Assembly (NCBI RefSeq): GCF_905372115.1
Contig: NZ_CAJPNR010000045.1
Coordinates: forward strand, 1-17,815
Length of the DNA: 17,815 bases
Direction of reading: 5' to 3'
Source: an uncultured Streptococcus sp.
Lineage (GTDB): Bacteria > Bacillota > Bacilli > Lactobacillales > Streptococcaceae
Positions 7,471 through 14,443 of this stretch are shown here, piece after piece. The notes beneath the pieces are model-generated. The model was not told the DNA's origin, did not search any database, and was given only the letters and a program-made list of their open reading frames with translations. Numbering within the stretch: the first letter of the stretch is position 1; every line of letters starts with the position of its first letter. The position numbers and the translations under genes were made by a program.

Positions 7471-7887
7471 TTAGTTTGAAGCTTCAGTCTGAGTGTTGGT
7501 TGCTGTATCTGCAGCAGAGCTAGAGGCAGTAGTGTCGCCTGCTGCTGTATCAGCCGTAGAGCTAGACGCACTAGTCTCAACTGCTGTTGCATCACTGCTG
7601 GAAGCAGCTGTATCAGTTGCAGTTGTTGAAGCAGGGCTGCTTGTTTCTTTTTCGATTTCCTTGATAATAGTAGTCGTTGCAGTAGAGCTACTGGTATCAG
7701 TTTTTGATTTTTCATCCTTTTGGCCAGTCAGATTCATGATCGTGATGCTGGCAATGATGATAGACAAGATACTGGCAACCGTTGCAATAGTCTTTTGGAA
7801 AGCTGAAAGACCTGTTTTAATATGCTGTTTAGTAGGTTTTTTAGATGATTTTGTCTTATTTTTATTACTACGAGAATAGTTTTCCAT
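7471..7887 (-). CDS. Small Ser/Thr/Ala-rich single-pass membrane protein, function unknown
   Basis: This 138-residue protein starts with a very basic region of about 25 residues (MENYSRSNKNKTKSSKKPTK). One hydrophobic segment follows near residues 32-52 (TIATVASILSIIIASITI). The rest, from about 53, is a low-complexity tail built from Ser, Thr, Ala and Asp with a short charged IIKEIEKE stretch. The positive-inside rule places the tail outside the cell, where it could be a stalk or a target for glycosylation. A gene of this type also follows potD in pneumococcus, and I recall the family being listed as DUF6556, unverified. AGGAG lies 12 nt before the ATG. The gene has its own promoter and terminator. 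The Ser/Ala codon repetition makes length variation between strains likely. No function can be assigned. Confidence 0.75.
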   Translation of the reverse strand: MENYSRSNKNKTKSSKKPTKQHIKTGLSAFQKTIATVASILSIIIASITIMNLTGQKDEKSKTDTSSSTATTTIIKEIEKETSSPASTTATDTAASSSDATAVETSASSSTADTAAGDTTASSSAADTATNTQTEASN

Positions 7888-7933
7888 GCTTTCAAGAATC
7901 TCCTTTTAAAATTTCAATGATTTCTTATCTCTC

Positions 7934-7962
7934 ATTATACGTTTTTTATCTGAAAATGTCTT
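7934..7962 (-). promoter_or_regulatory. Promoter of the Ser/Thr/Ala-rich membrane protein gene
   Basis: On the minus strand, AAGACA (7957-7962) and a perfect TATAAT (7934-7939) are separated by exactly 17 nt. The -35 box matches TTGACA at four of six positions. The start codon is at 7887. Confidence 0.65.
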
Positions 7963-8013
7963 AAAAAAATCAAATTTTTATTTATGAAAACGCACACAGA
8001 AGATTGCTCTTAA

Positions 8014-8051
8014 GAAAAGAAGCTGCCCAAATTTGGATTGAGCAGCTTCTT
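8014..8051 (-). terminator. Rho-independent terminator of ppdK
   Basis: AAGAAGCTGC at 8017-8026 pairs perfectly with GCAGCTTCTT at 8042-8051. Read on the minus strand, the 10-bp stem is followed by a T-rich stretch (TTTTCTTA including the stem end). It lies about 20 nt beyond the ppdK stop. Confidence 0.8.
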
Positions 8052-8071
8052 GGGCTAGAATAGCAAAGTAA

Positions 8072-10693
8072 TCACGACTTTTCATCTTTGAGTGCAGCTT
8101 GAGCAACAGCAAGCCTAGCTGCTGGAACCCGATAAGGAGAGCAGGAAACGTAGGTGACACCAATTTCTTGGAAGAAGGGGATGGAAGCAGGATCACCACC
8201 GACCTCACCGCAGATGCCGATTGAAAGGTCGGGCTTGACTTGACGGCCCTTGCTGATAGCTATCCGCATCAATTCACCAACTCCAGCTTGGTCGACACTT
8301 TGGAAAGGATCAAAAGGAAGGATTTCTTTTTCTTTGTAGCGGCCGATGAATTTTCCAATATCGTCCCGCGAGAAGCCATAGGTCATCTGGGTCAGGTCGT
8401 TAGTACCAAAGCTGAAGAAGTCTGCTTCCTGAGCCAGCTGGTCTGCAACTAGACAGGCACGTGGAAGTTCAATCATGGTGCCAATTTCATAAGGGAAAGG
8501 TTCATGACCTTGATGCCTAAAGAGCTTGTTGATATGTTGGGTGAGAAAGGCTTTGACAGAGTCCAGCTCAGCCTTGTCCGCAATCAGCGGAATCATGATT
8601 TCTGGCTTGACGGTAAATCCTTCCTGACTCAACTTGATAGCACTCTTGAAGACGGCTTCGACCTGCATCTTGTAAATCTCTGGTTGCGTAATTCCCAGAC
8701 GGCAGCCGCGATGGCCCAGCATAGGATTGCTTTCTTGCAGTTGCTCAATGCGGCGAGTCAGTTTTTCTGGTGATTTGTGTAGTTTGTCAGCCAAAGCTTT
8801 GATTTCCTGTGAATCTTTGGGTAGAAACTCATGCATGGGCGGATCCAAAAGACGGATAATCATCGGTTTGTCCTGAACTGCTTGGAACATTTGATAAAAG
8901 TCTTTTTCTTGGAACTCCAGCAGTTTTTTGAGGGCGGATCTAGTTTCCAATTCGTTGTCGGCCAGGATCAGGCGCCGCATTTCTAGAATCCGTTCTTGAC
9001 CAAAGAACATGTGTTCGGTACGAGCCAGACCAATGCCCTTTGCCCCAAACTTAATAGCTGTTTTCAAATCCTGAACGGTCTCAGCGTTGGCTCGGACTTT
9101 GAGTTGAGCGACTTCATCCGCCCAAGAAAGCAGGCGTTGGAGTTCTTGGTCATTTTCGACTAGGACGGTCGGAATCTCTCCGCTATAAATGCGTCCCGAG
9201 CTGCCATCAACTGAAATGACATCACCCTCAGTCAAAACAAGACTTCCGCAGGAAACAGTTTTGCTGTCCTCGCTGATGGTTAGCTCTCCACAGCCAGCCA
9301 CACAGCAGGTTCCCATTCCCCGAGCTACGACAGCTGCATGAGAGGTCATACCGCCCTGACTGGTTACGATGGCTTGGCTGACCACCATGCCCTCAATGTC
9401 TTCAGGGGAAGTTTCCTGCCGTACTAAAATGACCTTTTTGCCCAAGGAGTGGTAGTCTTTGGCGCGCTCAGCTGTAAAGACAATCTCACCAGTTGCAGCA
9501 CCAGGGCTTGCTGGCAATCCTTGAGCCAAGAAAGGAGCATCTAGCAGAGCTTTTTCTTCAAATACAGGATGGATGAGCTGGCTAATCATAGCAGGAGAGA
9601 CGCGCTGGAGAGCTTCTTTTTTGCTGATAATGCCCTCGTCTACCAGATCCAAGGCGATTTTCAAAGATGCCTTGGCGGTCCGTTTACCGTTTCTAGTTTG
9701 GAGAATATAGAGTTTACCCTTTTCAATGGTAAATTCGATATCTTGCATATCTTTATAGTGGTTTTCGAGAATCTTAGCATAGTCTTGGAAGGCTGCATAG
9801 GCCTGAGGGAGAGCTGTCTCAAGTGCAGCGATAGGCTCAGGAGTCCGAATGCCGGCTACGACATCCTCTCCTTGTGCATTGAGCAAAAATTCGCCAAATA
9901 GCTGATGCTCACCACTGGCTGGGTTTCTAGTAAAGACGACTCCTGTACCACTGGACTTGTCGCTATTGCCAAAGACCATGGCTTGGACATTTACCGCTGT
10001 TCCCAGGTCGTGAGGAATATCATTCAAGTTGCGGTAAACCTTTGCTCGAGGGTTATTCCAAGACTTGAAGACCGCCTTGATAGCAGCATAGAGCTGTTCT
10101 TTAGAGCTTTGGGGGAAGGTTTGATGATGCTCGCGATAAAGCTGCTTATACTGCTCAATCAAAGCTTGGTGCTCTTCCAGTGTGAAATCCTTGGCCTGTT
10201 TGCCAGCATTCTTTTCAAAATAGCCCAAGAGGTCATCGAACTCGTCCTTGGAAATACCATAAACGACATCAGCAAACATTTGAAGCAGACGGCGGTAGCA
10301 GTTGTAGGCAAAGTCAGCATTGGTCTGCTCAGCCAGAGTCTGGGTTCTTAAATCGTTTAGACCTAGATTGAGAATAGTGTCCATCATGCCCGGCATAGAA
10401 AACTTGGCTCCGCTTCGAACAGACACTAAGAGCAAGGCTGAGTCGTTGCCGCTGAAATATTTACCGGTTTTTTCTTCTAATTCAGTAACCGCTTCCAAAA
10501 TATCTTCTTTTAAAGAAGATTCAAAGAAATAAGGACTTTCTAAATATTCGATACAGCTTTCTGTGGTAATAGTAAAACCTGGAGGGACAGGCAGTCCCAA
10601 ATTGGTCATTTCAGCTAGGTTGGCTCCTTTTCCGCCAAGCAGGGCTTTGTCATCTGCACATCCTTCCTCGAAGGAGTAAATCCATTTCGCCAT
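8072..10693 (-). CDS. ppdK: Pyruvate, phosphate dikinase
   Basis: This 873-residue cytoplasmic enzyme interconverts pyruvate + ATP + Pi and PEP + AMP + PPi. In a species without PEP synthase it gives the route from pyruvate to PEP for gluconeogenesis. The N-terminal ATP-grasp domain begins with GGKGANLAEM and continues to about residue 340. The phosphohistidine domain carries GGMTSHAAVVARGMG with catalytic His452 and regulatory Thr450. The C-terminal PEP/pyruvate barrel has GLARTEHMFF at 555-564 and catalytic Cys828 in GICGEVGGDP. These positions fit the 874-residue Clostridium enzyme (His455, Cys831). The GGAGGT site 4 nt upstream fixes the start at 10693. A 26-codon upstream extension is open but starts upstream of the predicted transcription start, so it is rejected. 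The gene diverges from the ccpN-like operon. Confidence 0.97.
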   Translation of the reverse strand: MAKWIYSFEEGCADDKALLGGKGANLAEMTNLGLPVPPGFTITTESCIEYLESPYFFESSLKEDILEAVTELEEKTGKYFSGNDSALLLVSVRSGAKFSMPGMMDTILNLGLNDLRTQTLAEQTNADFAYNCYRRLLQMFADVVYGISKDEFDDLLGYFEKNAGKQAKDFTLEEHQALIEQYKQLYREHHQTFPQSSKEQLYAAIKAVFKSWNNPRAKVYRNLNDIPHDLGTAVNVQAMVFGNSDKSSGTGVVFTRNPASGEHQLFGEFLLNAQGEDVVAGIRTPEPIAALETALPQAYAAFQDYAKILENHYKDMQDIEFTIEKGKLYILQTRNGKRTAKASLKIALDLVDEGIISKKEALQRVSPAMISQLIHPVFEEKALLDAPFLAQGLPASPGAATGEIVFTAERAKDYHSLGKKVILVRQETSPEDIEGMVVSQAIVTSQGGMTSHAAVVARGMGTCCVAGCGELTISEDSKTVSCGSLVLTEGDVISVDGSSGRIYSGEIPTVLVENDQELQRLLSWADEVAQLKVRANAETVQDLKTAIKFGAKGIGLARTEHMFFGQERILEMRRLILADNELETRSALKKLLEFQEKDFYQMFQAVQDKPMIIRLLDPPMHEFLPKDSQEIKALADKLHKSPEKLTRRIEQLQESNPMLGHRGCRLGITQPEIYKMQVEAVFKSAIKLSQEGFTVKPEIMIPLIADKAELDSVKAFLTQHINKLFRHQGHEPFPYEIGTMIELPRACLVADQLAQEADFFSFGTNDLTQMTYGFSRDDIGKFIGRYKEKEILPFDPFQSVDQAGVGELMRIAISKGRQVKPDLSIGICGEVGGDPASIPFFQEIGVTYVSCSPYRVPAARLAVAQAALKDEKS

Positions 10694-10717
10694 ATTTACC
10701 TCCAAAATTATGAAATA

Positions 10718-10728
10718 TGTGTCATATT
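10718..10728 (+). promoter_or_regulatory. Putative CcpN operator 1, just downstream of the ppdK start site
   Basis: TGTGTCATATT matches at every position the B. subtilis CcpN pattern TRTGHYATAYW, quoted from memory. It sits in a dyad, ATATG at 10715-10719 and CATAT at 10723-10727. Predicted ppdK transcription starts near 10735, so the site would lie at about +8 to +18 and could block elongation or open-complex escape. Confidence 0.55.
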
Positions 10729-10741
10729 GTAGGACAAATAC

Positions 10742-10771
10742 ATTGTAATATACATCACATATATTTGTCAA
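10742..10771 (-). promoter_or_regulatory. ppdK: ppdK promoter
   Basis: On the minus strand a perfect TTGACA (10766-10771) is followed after 18 nt by TACAAT (10742-10747). Transcription should begin near 10735, leaving about a 42-nt leader before the ATG at 10693. The -35 box lies 22 nt from the -35 box of the divergent promoter. Confidence 0.75.
10749..10759 (-). promoter_or_regulatory. Putative CcpN operator 2, in the ppdK promoter spacer
   Basis: On the minus strand TGTGATGTATA fits TRTGHYATAYW at ten of eleven positions (G instead of A at position 7). It lies between the -35 and -10 boxes of ppdK. With operator 1 downstream of the start site, the pair resembles the two-site layout of CcpN targets in Bacillus. 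Confidence 0.4.
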
Positions 10772-10793
10772 CCGAAAAAATTATCCTGTTTTA

Positions 10794-10821
10794 TTGACAA
10801 TTTTTCTTTTTTTGTTATAAT
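10794..10821 (+). promoter_or_regulatory. Promoter of the ccpN-like / PDRP / fbp operon
   Basis: Perfect consensus boxes: TTGACA 10794-10799, 16-nt T-rich spacer, TATAAT 10816-10821. Transcription should begin near 10828, giving a leader of about 110 nt. It is the strongest-looking promoter in the window and diverges from the ppdK promoter. Confidence 0.85.
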
Positions 10822-10827
10822 GTGTTA

Positions 10828-10937
10828 CAAAATGATGATTATTTAAACGTCTGGAAATGAAATATGAGTAATAATAACAACTTTTAAGCGAAATCAGGTT
10901 AATCATCTATTATAAAGAACGAAGGAGTCAGACCTAT
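10828..10937 (+). other. 5' leader of the ccpN-like operon with a long-range stem
   Basis: GATGATTA at 10834-10841 is perfectly complementary to TAATCATC at 10900-10907, enclosing 58 nt. The ribosome binding site GAAGGAG (10921-10927) lies outside the helix. No terminator is formed. The pairing is seen directly, but any regulatory role is a guess. Confidence 0.35.
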
Positions 10938-11567
10938 TTGAAATTAAGCGAACGGCAAAAGAAAATTGTAGAAATTGTAAAAGAACACCAGCCTCTAAGC
11001 GGTGAGAAAATCTCTGAATTACTAGATATTTCTCGGGCGACCTTGCGCTCGGACCTGTCTTTTCTGACCTTGGTTGGGATTTTGAAGGCTACGCCTAAAG
11101 TTGGTTACACATACTCGGGCTCAGATTTAGAGACGCTTTTCTTTTTCGATACCTTTCGAAAAGAAGTGGCAGAGATTATGACTTCGCCTGTTTTGGTATC
11201 TCATGATTCTTTTATTCAAGATGCCATTATTACATTATTTATGTATGATGCGGATGTTCTCTATGTTATTGATGAGCATAAGCTGCTCTTGGGGATTTTG
11301 TCGCGTAAGGACCTGCTTCGGGCTTCGCTCAATACTAACATTGACAGCACTCCTGTAGCGGTCTGCATGACTCGAATGCCCCATATCAAAACTTGCTACA
11401 AGGATATGAACATTTTGGAAGCGGCAGCAGTTTTGCAGGATTTTGCGATTGATTCGCTGCCGGTAGTGGATAAGAATAATGAGCGTAAGATTTTAGGAAC
11501 TGTGACCAAGTCAGCTCTGCTGGATTATATTATTCAAGAGGCTAGAAGCGCTGAGGTTAATAGATAA
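10938..11567 (+). CDS. ccpN: CcpN-like HTH-CBS transcriptional repressor of gluconeogenesis
   Basis: This 209-residue DNA-binding protein has an N-terminal winged helix (recognition region about residues 20-45, LSGEKISELLDISRATLRSD) and two CBS domains at about 80-130 and 143-200 that should bind an adenine nucleotide. Architecture and length match Bacillus CcpN (YqzB), which represses gapB and pckA during glycolysis. In B. subtilis that gene is likewise followed by the DUF299 gene yqfL, so neighbourhood supports the call. It starts at TTG 10938, with GAAGGAG 10 nt upstream, and the N-terminus KLSERQKKIVEIV fits the family. Candidate operators at ppdK suggest it controls the divergent gene. 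The name is by homology and context and is not proven for this organism. Confidence 0.85.
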   Translation: MKLSERQKKIVEIVKEHQPLSGEKISELLDISRATLRSDLSFLTLVGILKATPKVGYTYSGSDLETLFFFDTFRKEVAEIMTSPVLVSHDSFIQDAIITLFMYDADVLYVIDEHKLLLGILSRKDLLRASLNTNIDSTPVAVCMTRMPHIKTCYKDMNILEAAAVLQDFAIDSLPVVDKNNERKILGTVTKSALLDYIIQEARSAEVNR

Positions 11568-11578
11568 GAGGAATGAAC

Positions 11579-12391
11579 ATGAAGAAAGAAATTATTGTTT
11601 ACAGCATTTCAGATTCTTTGGGGGGGACTTCGCAGAAGTTGCTGTCTGCAGTGACAGCCCAGTACCCAGATATTATTTTTAATAACAGCTATCGTTTTCC
11701 ATTTATCAACAAAGAAGAAGAATTGCTGGATATTCTGCGCGATGCCATCAAGGACGATGCCCTTGTTATTAGCACTCTGGTTGATGGCAAGCTAGCAGCT
11801 GTAGCTAGAGAGTTCAGTCAGGCCAATGGCCTTGCTTATCTGGATTTGATGCATCCATTTTTTGAGATTATCAGAGAAAAGACGGGCACCAGTCCTATAG
11901 AGGTGCCGGGTACCTTGCACCGGCTGGACACTGAGTATTTTAATAAAATTTCCGCTATTGAGTTTGCGGTCAAATACGACGATGGCAAGGCGCCACAAGG
12001 TTTTTTAGATTCAGATTTGGTGCTCTTGGGCGTCTCCCGTACATCCAAAACGCCACTCAGTATTTATCTGGCTAATAAAGGCTACAAGGTTTCCAACCTG
12101 CCTTTGATTCCAGAAGTTCCTCTTCCTCAGGTCTTGGATAAGGTTGATCCAGAGAGGATTATCGGCCTCTTATGCGAACCAGAAAAACTGTCTAAGATAC
12201 GCAGTAATCGCTTGAATTCTCTGGGATTGACCCAGTCGACCAGCTACACAGATCTGGAAAAGATATACGAAGAGCTAGATTACTCAAAAGAAGTCTTTAA
12301 AAAGTATCGGGCGCATGTCATCAATATCACGGATAAATCAATTGAGGAGACGGCTTTCTTGATTGAAGACCATTTAAAGAAATTGAGATAA
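11579..12391 (+). CDS. Pyruvate, phosphate dikinase regulatory protein (DUF299, bifunctional kinase/phosphorylase)
   Basis: This 270-residue protein belongs to the DUF299/PDRP family. Such proteins inactivate PPDK by ADP-dependent phosphorylation of the active-site Thr and reactivate it by Pi-dependent dephosphorylation. The presumed target here is Thr450 of the divergent ppdK. The family P-loop GVSRTSKT is at residues 151-158, and the N-terminus EIIVYSISDSLGGT is typical. The start at 11579 is chosen over ATG 11573 because AAGAGG at 11566-11571 is 7 nt from the former and 1 nt from the latter. It follows the ccpN-like gene by 11 nt and precedes fbp by 41 nt in one operon. The related pyruvate, water dikinase regulators are excluded by context: no PEP synthase is present in the window. 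Confidence 0.93.
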   Translation: MKKEIIVYSISDSLGGTSQKLLSAVTAQYPDIIFNNSYRFPFINKEEELLDILRDAIKDDALVISTLVDGKLAAVAREFSQANGLAYLDLMHPFFEIIREKTGTSPIEVPGTLHRLDTEYFNKISAIEFAVKYDDGKAPQGFLDSDLVLLGVSRTSKTPLSIYLANKGYKVSNLPLIPEVPLPQVLDKVDPERIIGLLCEPEKLSKIRSNRLNSLGLTQSTSYTDLEKIYEELDYSKEVFKKYRAHVINITDKSIEETAFLIEDHLKKLR

Positions 12392-12432
12392 GAGAGAAGA
12401 TTGAGAAAGTGGTTATAGAGTGAGGGTTGAAG

Positions 12433-14343
12433 ATGGAGCAATATAAGCGTATTTTACTGAAAGAATTTGACAGTCGGCAGAAGGTCATTACAGAGCTGAC
12501 TAACCTAGAGGCAATTTTGAACCTGCCCAAAGGGACGGAGCTGTATATCAGTGACATTCACGGGGAGTTTGCTGCTTTTGAATATATTTTGAGAAGCTGC
12601 GCAGGTATCCTCAATGAGAAGATCAAGGACTGTTTTGGGGACAGCTTGTCAGAATCTCATAAGGATCGGCTGTCAGCGCTGGTTTCCTATCCTGAGCTTG
12701 TGTTGGGGGAAGAAACTAAAGGCCAAGACTGGTATCAGGAAACCATTCCCCAGCTCTTGAATTTGCTGGCTTTTGCAGGTGCGAAATACAGTCGCTCCAA
12801 GGTCAGAAAGGCCTTGCCTCCACAATATGCCTATATTATCGAGGAGTTGCTCTATAGTGACAGGGCTCTAGCTGATAAAAAATCCTATTTTGAGAATATC
12901 CTGACTTATGTGATTGAATTGCGGGAAGCTGTGACTTTTATCCTAGGCTTGTCCCGAAGTATTCGGCAGTTGTTGATCGACCATCTGCATGTGGTTGGAG
13001 ATATTTTTGACCGAGGAGCTGGCAGTGCTCAGGTCATGGATGAACTGCAGCATTTTCACTCGCTTGATATTCAGTGGGGCAATCACGATATTATCTGGAT
13101 GGGAGCCTTTTTTGGCTCTAAGGCCTGCTTGCTCAATGTGCTGCGCATTGCAGCTCGCTATGGCTATCTCTGGGATATCGAGAAAGATTATGGTTTAAAC
13201 CTGCGCTCCTTGACTCTTTTTGCGGACAAGACTTACCAGTCTAATCCCAAGTTTAGGCCTATTCTTGGTGCTAGAGAGCAGGAGTTTTCAGATGAGGAAA
13301 TTCTGCAACTGGAAAAGGTTCACCAAGCCTTAGCGATTATCCAGTTCAAGCTGGAAAATCAACTAATCAAACGGCGGCCTGAATTCCAGATGCAGGACCA
13401 TGTGATGCTGGACAAGATTGATTATTGGGAAGAAAGTGTTACGATTGACGATACCAAGCATCCCCTGGTTAACACCTGCTTCCAAACTATCAATCCGGAA
13501 AATCCGTCAGCTTTGACACCAGAAGAAAATCAAGCTGTAGACAGTATGATGGCCTCATTCCAAAATTCTCTTAAGATGGCTGAGCATATGAGTCTTCTGA
13601 TGAACAAGGGCTCTATGTATAAGATTTACAACCATCACTTGCTTTTTCACGGCTGCATTCCTCTGGAGCCGTCAGGAGAATTCCAGCCTTTCATTCTCAA
13701 TCAAGCCCATTATTCAGGCAAGGAATTGCTGGATTTCTTTGAGTATCATATTCGACAGTCGGCCAAGAACAAGGAAGTGGGCAATGATTTGTCGACTGAC
13801 TTGATTTGGTATTGCTGGAAAGGTAAGCTATCGCCCCTGTTTGGAAAAGAAAAGATGACTACCTTGGAGCGCTATTTCATTGAAGATAAGGACACCCACA
13901 AGGAAGTGGAAAATTCTTATTTTTCTTATCGTAATTCTGAGAAAGTCTGTCAGCTTATTTTGGAAGAATTTGGCCTCTTTTCTCAAGAGTCTAGGATGGT
14001 CAATGGCCATACTCCGGTTAAGACGGGCAAGGGAGAGTCGCCTATCCGTGGTGGCGGTTTGCTCTTTGTCATTGATGGCGGCCTCTGCAAGGCCTATCAG
14101 AAGAAGACTGGAACAGCTGGCTATTCACTGCTCAATAATTCTTATGGCTTCCAGTTGGTCACCCATCAGCCTTTCCAAAATGCCCAAAAGATTGTGGAGG
14201 CGCCTTTTGCTCAGACCTCTTTGAAAAAGGTGGTTGAAAATGTAGAGGAACGAACCCTTATCAAATCTACTACCATTGGTCAGAGCTTGTTAGCTCAACA
14301 ACAGGAACTCTTTAGCTTGCTGCATGAGTTTTATGACCGGTGA
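12433..14343 (+). CDS. fbp: Fructose-1,6-bisphosphatase, class III
   Basis: This 636-residue enzyme hydrolyses fructose-1,6-bisphosphate to fructose-6-phosphate, the irreversible upper step of gluconeogenesis. It is the Firmicute-type class III enzyme with a calcineurin-like metallophosphatase core: SDIHGE at about 40-45, GDIFDRG at 189-195, GNHD at 216-219, and a C-terminal NGHTPVK motif followed by RGGGLLFVIDGG. It is far longer than class I or II enzymes but normal for class III. GAGGG at 12422-12426 is 6 nt from ATG 12433, whereas the TTG at 12427 directly abuts it, so the ATG is taken. The 41-nt gap to the preceding gene shows no convincing promoter, so it should share the ccpN-like operon transcript. 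Confidence 0.96.
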   Translation: MEQYKRILLKEFDSRQKVITELTNLEAILNLPKGTELYISDIHGEFAAFEYILRSCAGILNEKIKDCFGDSLSESHKDRLSALVSYPELVLGEETKGQDWYQETIPQLLNLLAFAGAKYSRSKVRKALPPQYAYIIEELLYSDRALADKKSYFENILTYVIELREAVTFILGLSRSIRQLLIDHLHVVGDIFDRGAGSAQVMDELQHFHSLDIQWGNHDIIWMGAFFGSKACLLNVLRIAARYGYLWDIEKDYGLNLRSLTLFADKTYQSNPKFRPILGAREQEFSDEEILQLEKVHQALAIIQFKLENQLIKRRPEFQMQDHVMLDKIDYWEESVTIDDTKHPLVNTCFQTINPENPSALTPEENQAVDSMMASFQNSLKMAEHMSLLMNKGSMYKIYNHHLLFHGCIPLEPSGEFQPFILNQAHYSGKELLDFFEYHIRQSAKNKEVGNDLSTDLIWYCWKGKLSPLFGKEKMTTLERYFIEDKDTHKEVENSYFSYRNSEKVCQLILEEFGLFSQESRMVNGHTPVKTGKGESPIRGGGLLFVIDGGLCKAYQKKTGTAGYSLLNNSYGFQLVTHQPFQNAQKIVEAPFAQTSLKKVVENVEERTLIKSTTIGQSLLAQQQELFSLLHEFYDR

Positions 14344-14350
14344 TATTTAT

Positions 14351-14384
14351 CCCTAAGTTCTAACAGAATTTAGGGCCTTTTCTT
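14351..14384 (+). terminator. Rho-independent terminator after fbp
   Basis: An 11-bp stem runs from CCCTAA (14351) to TTAGGG (14375) with one G-T pair and an AAC loop. CCTTTTCTTT follows. It ends the ccpN-like/PDRP/fbp operon. Confidence 0.85.
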
Positions 14385-14386
14385 TC

Positions 14387-14415
14387 TTGTTCCAGCTTCT
14401 CTTTCGTGTTACAAT
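14387..14415 (+). promoter_or_regulatory. Promoter of the cysteine desulfurase-thiI operon
   Basis: TGtTACAAT forms an extended -10 (14407-14415, hexamer 14410-14415). TTGTTC at 14387-14392 lies 17 nt upstream as a partial -35. The start codon is 29 nt downstream. Confidence 0.6.
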
Positions 14416-14443
14416 AGGAGTATTGAAATTTAGAGGAAAGAAC

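Noticed and set aside
7493..7879. 128-codon plus-strand ORF opposite the Ser/Thr/Ala-rich gene.
   Set aside because: It is the mirror of a low-complexity gene; its Val/Ala-rich product is an artefact of Ser/Thr/Ala codons read in reverse. The minus-strand gene has promoter, ribosome binding site, TM segment and terminator.
10694..10771. 26-codon N-terminal extension of ppdK from an upstream ATG at 10771.
   Set aside because: The predicted ppdK start site (near 10735) is downstream of that ATG, no ribosome binding site precedes it, and the family N-terminus AKWIYSFEEG begins right after the GGAGGT-preceded ATG at 10693.
10864..10887. Short ORF MSNNNNF in the leader of the ccpN-like operon as a leader peptide.
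   Set aside because: No acceptable Shine-Dalgarno, a repetitive Asn content explained by AT-rich sequence, and no terminator or attenuator that its translation could control.
13880..14224. 114-codon ORF in an alternative frame within fbp.
   Set aside because: Arg/Ser/Leu-rich shadow of the real frame, with no ribosome binding site.
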